NCBI GenBank assembly: GCA_008923315.1
Contig: WBSF01000007.1
Coordinates: 186,001-250,000, forward strand
Length of the DNA: 64,000 bases
From: Betaproteobacteria bacterium SCN1
GTDB taxonomy: Bacteria; Pseudomonadota; Gammaproteobacteria; Burkholderiales; Thiobacillaceae
Direction: 5' to 3'
Part shown: in pieces, positions 25,608-33,933 of the stretch
How positions within the stretch are numbered: position 1 is the first letter of the stretch
How the letters are laid out: each line of letters begins with the position of its first letter
Position numbers and translations under genes: made by a program
The notes under the pieces: model-generated
Told to the model about the DNA's origin: nothing
What the model saw: only the letters and a program-made list of their open reading frames with translations
The model's database searches: none

Positions 25608-26198
25608 ATGAACAAATCCACCCTACGTCGCCAGCTCAGGGCCGCCCGGAACGCGGTGGATCCGCGCGCGCGGAAACTGGCTGCCCACGCGGCCATGCGA
25701 CTGATACTGCGCGATGGTACGTTGCTGCGCGCGCGTCGCATCGGTTTCTATCTTCCGCATCGGGGGGAATTCGATCTGCGACCGCTGATACGGCGCGCCC
25801 AGACAATGGGGCGGGTCTGTTGCCTGCCCATCCTGCCGCGACGCGGACGCATCATGCGTTTCGGCCAGTTGGCGGCCGACCGGCCGCACCTGCGGCCCAA
25901 CCGGTTCGGCATTCCCGAGCCTGCCGGTACGACCGTATTCAGGGCCCGCCAGCTCGATCTGCTCTTGATGCCCCTGGTCGGGTTCGACACGGCCGGCCAC
26001 CGGCTCGGCATGGGCGGGGGATTCTACGATGCCACGCTGGCCTACATGCGGCAACGCCGGCATTGGCGCAAGCCGCGCCTGATCGGCGTGGCATTCGAAT
26101 GCCAGCGTGTGACAGCCCTGCCGCATGATCCCTGGGACATGCCACTCGATGCCGTACTCACGGAAAAGCGCCTTTACCGCTTCCGGGCCGGTCAATAG
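25608..26198 (+). CDS. ygfA: 5-formyltetrahydrofolate cyclo-ligase
   Basis: This 196-residue enzyme converts 5-formyl-THF to 5,10-methenyl-THF with ATP. It starts MNKSTLRRQLRAARNAVD; the substrate/ATP region is VGFDTAGHRLGMGGGFYDATLA, represented by the GMGGGFYD motif. IGFYLPHRGEFDLRPL is also typical. The 6S RNA-ygfA linkage is conserved in many proteobacteria, and cotranscribed 6S precursor processing is known there. It overlaps the stop of the convergent 26192-26812 gene by seven bases. Confidence 0.92.
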   Translation: MNKSTLRRQLRAARNAVDPRARKLAAHAAMRLILRDGTLLRARRIGFYLPHRGEFDLRPLIRRAQTMGRVCCLPILPRRGRIMRFGQLAADRPHLRPNRFGIPEPAGTTVFRARQLDLLLMPLVGFDTAGHRLGMGGGFYDATLAYMRQRRHWRKPRLIGVAFECQRVTALPHDPWDMPLDAVLTEKRLYRFRAGQ

Positions 26199-26812
26199 CG
26201 CCGGGGAGGCGGCCAGTAGGGAAAAGGCTGGCCCCCGGGGCCGGCTTTGTCCGGTTCGGCCGCCGGCAGGCGCATCCAGCCGAGGTAGGTATTTGGGTCG
26301 AACCAGACGCGCATGGACGCGGCCATCCGCCCATCTTGTGCCACTTTCATCCATTGCGCCGATGCCGCAGGGCTCATGACTGCCAGCGCATGCGTATAAA
26401 AACGCGGATTGGCCATGGCCTGCACCCAGCGTTGAGCCTTGGCTGGGTCCAGCAACCGGCTGACGATTGCATGCTGGTATTGGGGATCGATCGAAGAATA
26501 AAACCATTCGGCAAACATTGCAGGATCTGCAACGCCGGCCAGATTGCCGGGTACATCCGGCGCACCGGCGCGTTCCATGGCCTTGAGCCAGATGTCCGGC
26601 TGGGTACTCAGGGCCATGACTGCGGCCAGGAATTCGGGCTCGGTCATGGCATCGGCCATTTCCAGCGCACGCCGGGGATCGCGCACGATTTGGCTATTGG
26701 CGCGCATGTCCATGAGACGCTCGATGTGCGCAAGCGGCTTGCCGGCCGGGCCATCCGCCCACGCGCCGACAGCGGATAGTGACAAGAACCAGACGATCAG
26801 AATGCGTAGCAT
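26192..26812 (-). CDS. Exported protein with DP-W/M repeats, related to the Met-rich neighbour
   Basis: The family is not recognised. This 206-residue exported protein has signal peptide MLRILIVWFLSLSAVGAWA. The mature part repeats a loose unit built on DP followed by an aromatic and a WM or WV, for example DPQYQHAIVSRLLDPAKAQR, NPRFYTHALAVMSP, FDPNTYLGWMRL. The same pattern dominates the upstream Met-rich gene, so the two are probably paralogues. GGAGG lies nine bases before the ATG at 26812; an ATG at 26818 is possible. The C-terminus is Pro-rich (FPYWPPPRRY). A terminator separates it from the gene upstream. Confidence 0.75.
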   Translation of the reverse strand: MLRILIVWFLSLSAVGAWADGPAGKPLAHIERLMDMRANSQIVRDPRRALEMADAMTEPEFLAAVMALSTQPDIWLKAMERAGAPDVPGNLAGVADPAMFAEWFYSSIDPQYQHAIVSRLLDPAKAQRWVQAMANPRFYTHALAVMSPAASAQWMKVAQDGRMAASMRVWFDPNTYLGWMRLPAAEPDKAGPGGQPFPYWPPPRRY

Positions 26813-26855
26813 GATCATAACCCTCCAGAATCCCGAGACGGCGTCGCCCAAACGC

Positions 26856-26886
26856 AAAAACCCCTGGCCTCACGACCAAGGGTTTT
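26856..26886 (-). terminator. Rho-independent terminator after the Met-rich gene
   Basis: AAAACCCTTGGTC and GGCCAGGGGTTTTT form an imperfect stem around a GTGA loop on the minus strand, ending in a U-run. It lies 16 bases after the stop of the Met-rich gene and before the related exported gene, whose transcription would then be largely separate. Confidence 0.7.
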
Positions 26887-26901
26887 CAAGTTTGTTTGCG
26901 C

Positions 26902-27621
26902 TTACTTTTGCGGAGCGGCGGCCGGAGCCATGCCAGTCATCGGCGCCATGAAGACGAAGGGGTTGAAACCCTGCGCAGCATTGCCGTAGGTGGCGGGGTT
27001 CACGAACGCGCCCATCGTGCCGTAGGTGGCCGGATTCGCTGCGGTGTTCATCCAGTTGCCGTACATGGCGGGATTCATCGGCGCCATCATGGCGTTCATG
27101 GCCTGCGGGCTCATCGGGGCCATCATCCAGTTGGTGTACAGGCCGGGGTTCATCATCTGCATGCCCATCTGCATGGCGCGGGGATCCATCGGCGCCATCA
27201 TCCACTTCATGTAGACATTGGGGTTCATGAAGGGCGACATGGCGGCGGTGTAGAAGTTGGGATCCATCGCGGCCCCCATCCACTTCATCGACACGGCGGG
27301 ATCCATGAATTGCATGTAGTTTGCCATGGTGGCCGGATTCATCATGCCGGTCATCATGTTCAGCGACGTCTGCGGATTCATCATGGCGTTGCTCATCGCC
27401 ATCGCGGTAGCCGGGTCGGTCACGGCAACCATCCAGGGTACGAAAGCCTTGGGATCCTTGAACGCGGAAGCGTTCTGGGTCGGGTCGGTCATCTTGGCCA
27501 CCCAGGCTTCGGGGGTAGTGGGCACGGCGGCCGGGGCTGCGGCCGGGGCCGTGCCATTGGCGAATGCAACAGAGGAAACGGCGCCGGCGATCAGCGCGGC
27601 GGTCAGTTTGGCGATGGTCAT
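26902..27621 (-). CDS. Exported methionine-rich tandem-repeat protein
   Basis: The family is not recognised. This 239-residue protein has signal peptide MTIAKLTAALIAGAVSSVAF, an Ala/Pro spacer, then a region of about 190 residues built from 18-24-residue repeats of the type M-N/D-P-x(2-4)-M/Y-x-x-W-M. Examples are MDPAVSMKWMGAAMDPNFYT, MNPNVYMKWMMAPMDP and MNPGLYTNWMMAPMSP. I count about 40 methionines in the mature protein, near 19 percent. Met-rich periplasmic proteins may bind Cu(I) or act as oxidant sinks, but neither is shown. AGGAG precedes the ATG at 27621. It has its own terminator and an AT-rich promoter region (27660-27730). Confidence 0.82.
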   Translation of the reverse strand: MTIAKLTAALIAGAVSSVAFANGTAPAAAPAAVPTTPEAWVAKMTDPTQNASAFKDPKAFVPWMVAVTDPATAMAMSNAMMNPQTSLNMMTGMMNPATMANYMQFMDPAVSMKWMGAAMDPNFYTAAMSPFMNPNVYMKWMMAPMDPRAMQMGMQMMNPGLYTNWMMAPMSPQAMNAMMAPMNPAMYGNWMNTAANPATYGTMGAFVNPATYGNAAQGFNPFVFMAPMTGMAPAAAPQK

Positions 27622-27744
27622 GATGACTCCTAAATGACGTTGAAATGAGAGCGGGACTGAAGTAAAGATAAACAACTCATATGAGCAAGTAGAATATTAG
27701 CATATTCTGTTTATTTGAAATAAAGTGTAAAAGCCGGGCAGTCG

Positions 27745-27772
27745 AAAAATACCAAGCGGGTCGTTGCCCGCT
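27745..27772 (-). terminator. Rho-independent terminator of the liv operon
   Basis: On the minus strand AGCGGG-CAACGA-CCCGCT forms a perfect six-pair stem followed by TTGGTATTTTT. It lies about 40 bases after the livF stop and upstream of the Met-rich gene. Confidence 0.65.
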
Positions 27773-27810
27773 CGCAACACCCCTTGGCGGGACCGCAAAA
27801 AGTAAGGGGG

Positions 27811-28530
27811 TTAAGCGCCTTCGCCCAGGTAGGCTTGGCGAACGGCCGGATCGGCAGCCAGCGTGCCGGCCGGCCCGGCGAGGGTGAGTGCGCCGTGTTC
27901 CAGGACGTAGCCGCGCACGCAGGTCTTGAGCGCGAGATGGGCGTTCTGCTCGATCAGCAAGACCGCGACGCCCTCGGCCGCGATGTGCCGGATGATGTCG
28001 AATACGGCCTTCACCATGAGCGGTGCCAGACCCATGCTCGGTTCGTCGAGCAGCAGCAGACGCGGCCGGGCCATCATCGCCCGCCCCAGCGCCAGCATCT
28101 GCTGCTCGCCACCCGACAGGAGCCCCGCCATCTGCCCCTGGCGTTCGGCCAGACGCGGCAACAAGGCGTGCACGTGGTCCAGGTCCCGCGAAACGGCCAT
28201 ACGATCCGTGCGCACATATGCGCCCATCATCAGATTCTCGGCCACCGACATACGCGGGAAGACGCCCCGTCCTTCGGGCACCAGCGCCAGGCCCTTGCGG
28301 GCGATTTCGTGTGCCTGAAGCCGTGTGATCGATTTGCCGTCGAAGTGCACGCTGCCGCCATGCGAGGCGATCAGACCACTGATCGCCTTGAGCGTGCTGG
28401 TCTTGCCCGCGCCGTTGGCACCGATAAGACACACCATTTCACCCTGCGCCACCTCCAGATCGAGTTCGCGCACGGCACGGATGCCGCCATAGGCGACAGA
28501 CAGGTTCTTGACCGCAAGCAGCGCGCTCAC
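27811..28530 (-). CDS. livF: Branched-chain amino acid ABC transporter ATP-binding protein LivF
   Basis: This 239-residue ATPase has Walker A GANGAGKTSTLKAI, LVPEGRGVFPRMSV typical of LivF, signature LSGGEQQMLALGRAMMARP and Walker B LLLLDEPSMGLAPLM. It forms the ATPase pair with LivG for import of Leu/Ile/Val or related substrates. A GTG at 28530 overlaps the livG TGA (GTGA) and gives VSALLAVKNLSVAYGGI. It is the last gene of the operon. Confidence 0.94.
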   Translation of the reverse strand: MSALLAVKNLSVAYGGIRAVRELDLEVAQGEMVCLIGANGAGKTSTLKAISGLIASHGGSVHFDGKSITRLQAHEIARKGLALVPEGRGVFPRMSVAENLMMGAYVRTDRMAVSRDLDHVHALLPRLAERQGQMAGLLSGGEQQMLALGRAMMARPRLLLLDEPSMGLAPLMVKAVFDIIRHIAAEGVAVLLIEQNAHLALKTCVRGYVLEHGALTLAGPAGTLAADPAVRQAYLGEGA

Positions 28531-29294
28531 AGTGCTTCGTCCCCGAGATAGGCCGCTATCACGCTGGGATCGCGGCTGACGACTTCGGGCGTGCCCTCTG
28601 CGATCTTGATGCCGTAATCGAGTACCGCCAAGCGGTCGCACAAACCCATCACGAGCTTGACGTCGTGTTCGATGAGCAGGAGCGTCAAGCCTTCGTGCTG
28701 CAGCTGGAGCAGCAGGTCACGCAATGCGGCGCGCTCGGCCGGATTCATGCCGGCCGCGGGCTCGTCGAGGGCCAGCAGCGCCGGTTCGCTGGCCAGCGCG
28801 CGTGCGATCTCGAGCCGCCGCTGGTCGCCGTAGGGCAGATTCCTTGCCAGACGCCGTGCGTGGCCGGCAATGCCGACGCGTTCGAGCAGCGCCATGGCGC
28901 GCGCGCGCGAATCGGCCTCCTCCCGGCGCGTCGCCGGCAGGCGAAGCACGGCGCCCAGCACCCCGCTATGCGTGCGCGCATGGCGTCCGACCAGCACGTT
29001 CTCGAGCGCGGTCATCTCGGCGAACAGCCGGATGTTCTGGAAAGTGCGCGCCAACCCGGCCTTCAATACTTGATGCGGTTTGCAACCGTCGAGCCGGGTC
29101 CCGTTGAGACGCACCTCGCCGCGATCGATGGTGTACAACCCGGTCAGCGCATTGAAGAGCGTGGTCTTGCCCGCGCCGTTGGGGCCGATAAGGCCGAAGA
29201 TTTCACCCGCGTTCACTTGCAGGGAAATATCGGACAAGGCCTGCAAACCGCCGAAAGCCTTGCTTACACCTGAAACGGCCAGCAACGCACTCAT
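28527..29294 (-). CDS. livG: Branched-chain amino acid ABC transporter ATP-binding protein LivG
   Basis: This 255-residue ATPase has Walker A GPNGAGKTTLFNALTG, the LivG-type GLARTFQNIRLFAEMTALEN, signature-like LPYGDQRRLEIARALAS (YGDQR in place of SGGQ, normal for LivG) and Walker B LLALDEPAAGMNP. LIEHDVKLVM holds the switch histidine. The ATG overlaps the livM TGA (ATGA), and livF follows with another overlap. Confidence 0.95.
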   Translation of the reverse strand: MSALLAVSGVSKAFGGLQALSDISLQVNAGEIFGLIGPNGAGKTTLFNALTGLYTIDRGEVRLNGTRLDGCKPHQVLKAGLARTFQNIRLFAEMTALENVLVGRHARTHSGVLGAVLRLPATRREEADSRARAMALLERVGIAGHARRLARNLPYGDQRRLEIARALASEPALLALDEPAAGMNPAERAALRDLLLQLQHEGLTLLLIEHDVKLVMGLCDRLAVLDYGIKIAEGTPEVVSRDPSVIAAYLGDEAL

Positions 29295-30349
29295 TCCGCC
29301 GCGTCGGCGAATTCACGCCGGCGACGTGCCGAAGGCATCAGCCCGGCCGGGCGATACAGCATCACGGCCACCAGCGCCAGCCCGAACAGCAGCATGCGCA
29401 AATCCGCCGGATCGATGTAAATCTGGCCGAACAGATTGCGCTGCCAGTCACCGGTGTAGCGCAGCGCCTCGGGCAGCAGCGTCAGCAGCACGGCGCCGAA
29501 GATCACGCCGGGAATATGGCCCATGCCGCCCAGCACGATCATGCACAGGATCATGATCGATTCCATGAGGTTGAAGGATTCCGGACTGATAAAACCCTGG
29601 AAGCTGGCAAACAATCCACCGGCCAGGCCGCCAAAGGTCGCGCCCATCGCAAAGGCCAGCAGCTTGAGGTTGCGGGTGTTGATGCCGGTTGCCGCTGCGG
29701 CGGTCTCGTCCTCGCGGATGGCGACCCAGGCGCGGCCGATGCGCGAATCCTCCAGACGCATCGAAATGAAGATCAGTGCCAACGTGAACAGCAGGAAGAG
29801 ATAGTAGGTGAGGTGCGCCCCGGTGAAAGTGATCCCGAACAGGGTCTGGGTCTGGCTCAGGCTCATGTCGCCCACGCGTACCGGATCGATCAGATTGATG
29901 CCCTGCGGACCATTGGTGATGTTCACCGGCGCATTGAGATTGTTCATGAAGATACGGATGATTTCGCCGAAGCCGAGCGTGACGATGGCCAGATAATCGC
30001 CGCGCAGGCGCAGGGTGGGCGTGCCGAGCAGCACGCCGAACAGCGCGGCCAGCGCGGCGCCCAGCGGCAGCGCAGCCCAGAACGGCAAATGCAGGCCGAA
30101 GTGCGGGCTGGCCAGCCAGGCATAGACGTAGGCGCCAAGCGCATAGAACGCCACGTAGCCCAGATCGAGCAGGCCAGCATAGCCGACCACGATGTTGAGA
30201 CCGAGTGCGAGCATCACGTAGAGCAGGGCCAGATCGATCAACCGCACCCAGGATCGGCCCAGCCCCGCATCCACCAGAAAAGGCAGCAGCGCCAACCCCA
30301 GCGCAAGCAGGCCGAAAACGAGCCAGCGAGGCCTTTTCCCCTCAGGCAC
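29291..30349 (-). CDS. livM: Branched-chain amino acid ABC transporter permease LivM
   Basis: This is a permease of about 352 residues with around nine hydrophobic helices. LNIVVGYAGLLDLGYVAFYA and LRLRGDYLAIVTLGFGEIIR are hallmark LivM segments; the loop near the C-terminus (PAGLMPSARRRRE) is polar. It pairs with LivH to form the transmembrane path. A GTG at 30349, overlapping the livH stop and preceded by GGGGGA, is preferred; a GTG at 30367 would add six residues. Confidence 0.92.
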   Translation of the reverse strand: MPEGKRPRWLVFGLLALGLALLPFLVDAGLGRSWVRLIDLALLYVMLALGLNIVVGYAGLLDLGYVAFYALGAYVYAWLASPHFGLHLPFWAALPLGAALAALFGVLLGTPTLRLRGDYLAIVTLGFGEIIRIFMNNLNAPVNITNGPQGINLIDPVRVGDMSLSQTQTLFGITFTGAHLTYYLFLLFTLALIFISMRLEDSRIGRAWVAIREDETAAAATGINTRNLKLLAFAMGATFGGLAGGLFASFQGFISPESFNLMESIMILCMIVLGGMGHIPGVIFGAVLLTLLPEALRYTGDWQRNLFGQIYIDPADLRMLLFGLALVAVMLYRPAGLMPSARRRREFADAAE

Positions 30350-31271
30350 GCTCGATCCCCCGGGCACCCAGCAGGCCGGAAGGGCGGAAGACGAGCACGG
30401 CGATCAGGACAAAAAAGGCAAATACGTCCTGGTAGTGGCTCCCCAGAAAGCCTCCCGTCAGATCGCCGATATAGCCGGCGCCAAAGGATTCGATCAGGCC
30501 CAGCAACAGGCCACCCAGCATCGCGCCACCGAGATTGCCGATTCCGCCAAGCACGGCTGCGGAAAAAGCTTTCAGGCCCAACATGAACCCCATGTAGTAA
30601 TGGGCCAATCCATAGTATGCACTCACCATCACCCCGGCGACGGCAGCCAGTGCCGAACCGATTGCAAACGTCGAGGCAATGACGCGGTTCACATCCACGC
30701 CCATCAGGCTGGCCACCTGCCGCGATTGCGCAGTGGCGCGCATGGCACGCCCCAGCCGGGTACGCTGCACCATCAGGATCAGGCCCAGCATGATCAAAAC
30801 CGTGAGCACCAGAATGGCAATCTGCACGTCGGTGATGTGGGCGCCCAGGATCTCGTAGCGGCCTTGCGGCAGGACGGGGGGAAAGGAAATGTACTGCTTG
30901 CCCCAGATCAGCATGGCCAGATTTTGCAGGACGATCGACACGCCGATCGCAGTGATGAGCGGCGCCAGCCGCGGCGCGTTGCGCAGAGGCCGATAGGCGA
31001 CGCGCTCGATCAGCAGCCCGAGCGCCACGCAGACCGGAATCGCCAGGGCCAGACCCGCCGCCAGGATCAACACCCCCGGCAGGCCGGGCATCCCCAGCGC
31101 CAGCGCGCCGATGACCGACAGGGCCACCAGCGCGCCCATCATGGTGACCTCGCCGTGCGCGAAGTTGATGAGTTCGATGATGCCGTACACCATCGTGTAG
31201 CCCAGCGCCACCAGCGCATACACGCTGCCCAGCACCAGACCGTTGATCAACTGCTGCAGGAAGATATCCAT
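30342..31271 (-). CDS. livH: Branched-chain amino acid ABC transporter permease LivH
   Basis: This 309-residue inner-membrane permease has the N-terminal LivH pattern QQLINGLVLGSVYALVALGY, YGIIELINFAHGEVTMMGA, and RTRLGRAMRATAQSRQVASL for the coupling loop. VLGGIGNLGGAMLGGLLLGL is near the C-terminus. It lies 35 bases after livK on the same strand and overlaps livM. Confidence 0.94.
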   Translation of the reverse strand: MDIFLQQLINGLVLGSVYALVALGYTMVYGIIELINFAHGEVTMMGALVALSVIGALALGMPGLPGVLILAAGLALAIPVCVALGLLIERVAYRPLRNAPRLAPLITAIGVSIVLQNLAMLIWGKQYISFPPVLPQGRYEILGAHITDVQIAILVLTVLIMLGLILMVQRTRLGRAMRATAQSRQVASLMGVDVNRVIASTFAIGSALAAVAGVMVSAYYGLAHYYMGFMLGLKAFSAAVLGGIGNLGGAMLGGLLLGLIESFGAGYIGDLTGGFLGSHYQDVFAFFVLIAVLVFRPSGLLGARGIERA

Positions 31272-31306
31272 CGTCGCCCGCGTAGCCGGCCTGCGCGAGA
31301 ACTGGG

Positions 31307-32467
31307 TCAGTTACCGCTTTGTACCGTTTCGACCGTCTGCCATTTGCCGTCCTTGACCTGGTAAAGCGTAACGGCGCCACCGGTGATATCGCCCTTGGCA
31401 TCGAACCGGATGTGGCCGGTCACACCCGAATAGTCGGTTTTCGGCAGTTCGGCCAGATATTTGGCAGGATCGCTCGATCCCGCACGTTTCATCGCGTCGA
31501 CCATCACATAGACGGCATCGTAGGCATACGGCGCATAGTTCTGGATCTTGCCGTATTTGGCCTCGAACTTGGCCCTGAACGCCGCGCCGCCCGGCATCGC
31601 ATCAAGCGGCAGACCCGGATTGGACGCCAGCGCGCCCTCGGCGTCGGCCCCGGCCAGTTCGATGAATTTGGGTGTCTGCGTGCCGTCGGCCCCCAGGAAT
31701 TTTGCTGTCATGCCGAGTTGCTTCATCTGCTTGATCATCGGCGCAGCCTGCGGATCCATGCCGCCGAAAAAAATCAGATCGGGCGATTTTCCCTTGATCG
31801 AAGTCAGGATCGCCATGAAATCGGTGGCACGGTCAGATGTGTATTCGCGCGCCACCACCGTACCACCCGCAGCGGTGACCGCTTTGGCCACCTCGTCCGC
31901 CAGCCCCTGCCCATAGGCCGTACGGTCATCGACGATCGCGACGCGCTTCGCACCCAGCTTGCTCACTGCGAACATGCCGAGCACGCTGCCCTGCTGCGCA
32001 TCGTTGGTCATCACACGGTAGGCCGTCTTGAAACCTGCCGTGGTATAGGCAATCGCCGTGGCGGACGGCGAAATCTGCGGGATACCGTTGTCGAAGTAAA
32101 TCTTGGAGGCAGGAATCGTCGCACCGGAATTCAAATGACCGATGACGCCGGCCACGCCTTCGTCGACCAGTTTTTGCGCAACCGTGGTCGCGGTTTTCGG
32201 ATCGGCTGCGTCGTCTTCACTGCGGAGCGCCAGTACAAACTTTTCGCCATTCAGCGTCAGGCCTGCCGCATTGATTTCATCGAGCGCGAGCCGTGCACCG
32301 TTTTCGTTGTCCTTGCCCAGATGCGCCTGCGGTCCGGTCAACGGGGAAACCTGGCCGATCAGCAGCGTTTTCTCGCCCGAGGCTTCCGTCTGCGGCTTGT
32401 CGCCGCACCCTGCCATCAGCACCGCACAGGCTATCGCCAGCGCCCCACGAAGCGAATGTCCCGTCAT
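31307..32467 (-). CDS. livK: Branched-chain amino acid ABC transporter substrate-binding protein (LivK type)
   Basis: This 386-residue periplasmic binding protein has a lipoprotein-like signal (ALAIACAVLMAGCGDK, lipobox MAGC slightly atypical). It opens LLIGQVSPLTGPQAHLGKDN, with VAGVIGHLNSGATIPAS and SPDLIFFGGMDPQAAPMIKQ typical of Leu/Ile/Val-binding proteins. It is the first gene of livKHMGF. The true ligand could be a different amino acid or amide (urea, for example), since no residues here decide it. Confidence 0.92.
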   Translation of the reverse strand: MTGHSLRGALAIACAVLMAGCGDKPQTEASGEKTLLIGQVSPLTGPQAHLGKDNENGARLALDEINAAGLTLNGEKFVLALRSEDDAADPKTATTVAQKLVDEGVAGVIGHLNSGATIPASKIYFDNGIPQISPSATAIAYTTAGFKTAYRVMTNDAQQGSVLGMFAVSKLGAKRVAIVDDRTAYGQGLADEVAKAVTAAGGTVVAREYTSDRATDFMAILTSIKGKSPDLIFFGGMDPQAAPMIKQMKQLGMTAKFLGADGTQTPKFIELAGADAEGALASNPGLPLDAMPGGAAFRAKFEAKYGKIQNYAPYAYDAVYVMVDAMKRAGSSDPAKYLAELPKTDYSGVTGHIRFDAKGDITGGAVTLYQVKDGKWQTVETVQSGN

Positions 32468-32533
32468 TGGAGTATCCCCGCAACCAGTAATCGAACGCGG
32501 AATTTATACCATAACGTCCCGCAACCACGGCCC

Positions 32534-32564
32534 AAAAACAAAAGGCCGGCGCGTTGCGCCGGCC
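32534..32564 (-). terminator. Rho-independent terminator of the cytochrome c gene
   Basis: On the minus strand GGCCGGCGC-AAC-GCGCCGGCC forms a strong hairpin followed by TTTTGTTTTT. It lies 28 bases after the cytochrome c stop and upstream of livK, so the two genes are transcribed separately. Confidence 0.9.
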
Positions 32565-32591
32565 CTGCAATGCGTGGGGGAAACGCCCGGA

Positions 32592-32903
32592 TTACTTCAG
32601 GCTCAGCACCCATTCGATAATTTTCTTGGCATCCTCGGGCTTCACCTGCGGATTGGGCGGCATCGGCACAGGACCCCAGACGCCCTTGCCGCCGGTTTTC
32701 ACCTTGCCAACCAGCATGTCCTCGGCCTTGGGGTCGCCCGCGTATTTCTTGGCAACATCCTTGAACGCCGGACCGACGATTTTCTTGTCGATGCCGTGAC
32801 AGGACATGCAGGCATTCTTCTGCGCCAGCGCCTGGTCAGCGGAGGCTACGCCCGTCATCGCCAGCAGGGCGGCAGACGCGGCAGTCAGGATCAGGGCTTT
32901 CAT
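32592..32903 (-). CDS. Periplasmic class I cytochrome c (c551/c5-like)
   Basis: This 103-residue exported monoheme cytochrome has a signal peptide (1-22, ending ASA-DQ), heme motif CMSCH at 32-36 and a distal methionine in GPVPMPPNPQVKPEDAKK, as in the c551 family. It begins the mature part ALAQKNACMSCHGID, and GPAFKDVAKKYAGD follows. It would carry electrons in the periplasm between a bc1 complex and a terminal oxidase or reductase. The gene stands alone with its own terminator. Confidence 0.93.
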   Translation of the reverse strand: MKALILTAASAALLAMTGVASADQALAQKNACMSCHGIDKKIVGPAFKDVAKKYAGDPKAEDMLVGKVKTGGKGVWGPVPMPPNPQVKPEDAKKIIEWVLSLK

Positions 32904-33043
32904 CTTTCTGTTCTCCGTGAAAGAAATCTGTCTGGGAAGTACACGCTTGCTCGGGTTGCTTCGCGCCAGCGCATATTAAGCCTATTTACCGCACGTGCAA
33001 GCTGCAAGCTTGGGACATTGTTACCAAGGCGCGTAAAAGTTTG

Positions 33044-33841
33044 TTATTCCCGTTCCACCATCTCACGGTATGCATGCCAGCTGGCATGCCCCAGTAGCGG
33101 GAAGATTACGGCCATGGCTATAAAGTCGGTCGCCATACCGATTGCAATCAGCGCGGCGATGATCACGCCCCAGAGCAGCATGGCCGGGAAATTGAGCCGG
33201 GTCGCCATGAAGCTCGTCACGAGCGCAGTGGCGAAATCGATCTTGCGATGGACCAGCATGGGCAGCGACACGACCGACAGGCTGAAAACCATCAAGGCCA
33301 GGACCCCGCCAAACGCCAGGTAAATCAACATGAAATCGGCATGCCGGCTCACGGCATCCAGAGTCAGCAGTTCACCCAGACCGCCGATGCCCGAGCCGTT
33401 GAGAAACAGCCCTACCAGAATCGCGGATATGCGTTCCCAGACCGACAGCACGAAAACCAGCATCAAGGCATAAAGTCCCAGCGAAGCCGGATTGGTACGC
33501 CACGCCAGCAAGGGCGCGAATAGATGCGGCAACTTGTGATGATGTTCGATGCGATGACTGATGCTGTAGAACACGGTCGCCAGTACCGGTGCCACGAAGA
33601 GGAAACCGGACGTCAACGCCATCGCAAGATGGGGCTTGTCCCAAGCGGCCTGCAACAGGCCATAGCCGAGCAAGGCGAACACGACACCGTAGAACAGGCT
33701 GAGCGGCCAAGCTTTCAGCATATCCCGCGCACCATCGCGCAACCAGCGAAAAGGCTGATCGAGCGTCACCGCACGGATGCCCGGCAAATTCATACGGGCG
33801 GCCTGCGGGTGAAAAACGGCATGATCGGTGTGCGTACTCAT
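33044..33841 (-). CDS. DUF2189 integral membrane protein
   Basis: This 265-residue inner-membrane protein has about six hydrophobic segments and the DUF2189 pattern: PFRWLRDGARDMLKAWPLSL, YGVVFALLGYGLL, LFAPLLAWRTNP and a C-terminal FPLLGHASWHAYREMVE. Some annotations compare this family to cytochrome oxidase subunit I, but no heme or copper ligands comparable to that enzyme are visible. Function is unknown. It lies between the cytochrome c gene and the YyaL-like gene, all on the minus strand but with 90-140-base gaps. Confidence 0.82.
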   Translation of the reverse strand: MSTHTDHAVFHPQAARMNLPGIRAVTLDQPFRWLRDGARDMLKAWPLSLFYGVVFALLGYGLLQAAWDKPHLAMALTSGFLFVAPVLATVFYSISHRIEHHHKLPHLFAPLLAWRTNPASLGLYALMLVFVLSVWERISAILVGLFLNGSGIGGLGELLTLDAVSRHADFMLIYLAFGGVLALMVFSLSVVSLPMLVHRKIDFATALVTSFMATRLNFPAMLLWGVIIAALIAIGMATDFIAMAVIFPLLGHASWHAYREMVERE

Positions 33842-33933
33842 TCAATCCTCCTCGAAACTGAACAGACGGAAACAGCCTGTCTGTTTGATAGCAGGGGAGG
33901 AAGCGAGTTCCTACAAGCAAACGCTGATAGAGC

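Noticed and set aside
27676-27690. CTCATATGAG palindrome upstream of the Met-rich gene as an operator
   Set aside because: A 10-base palindrome in AT-rich DNA is too short to support without a second site or adjacent regulator.
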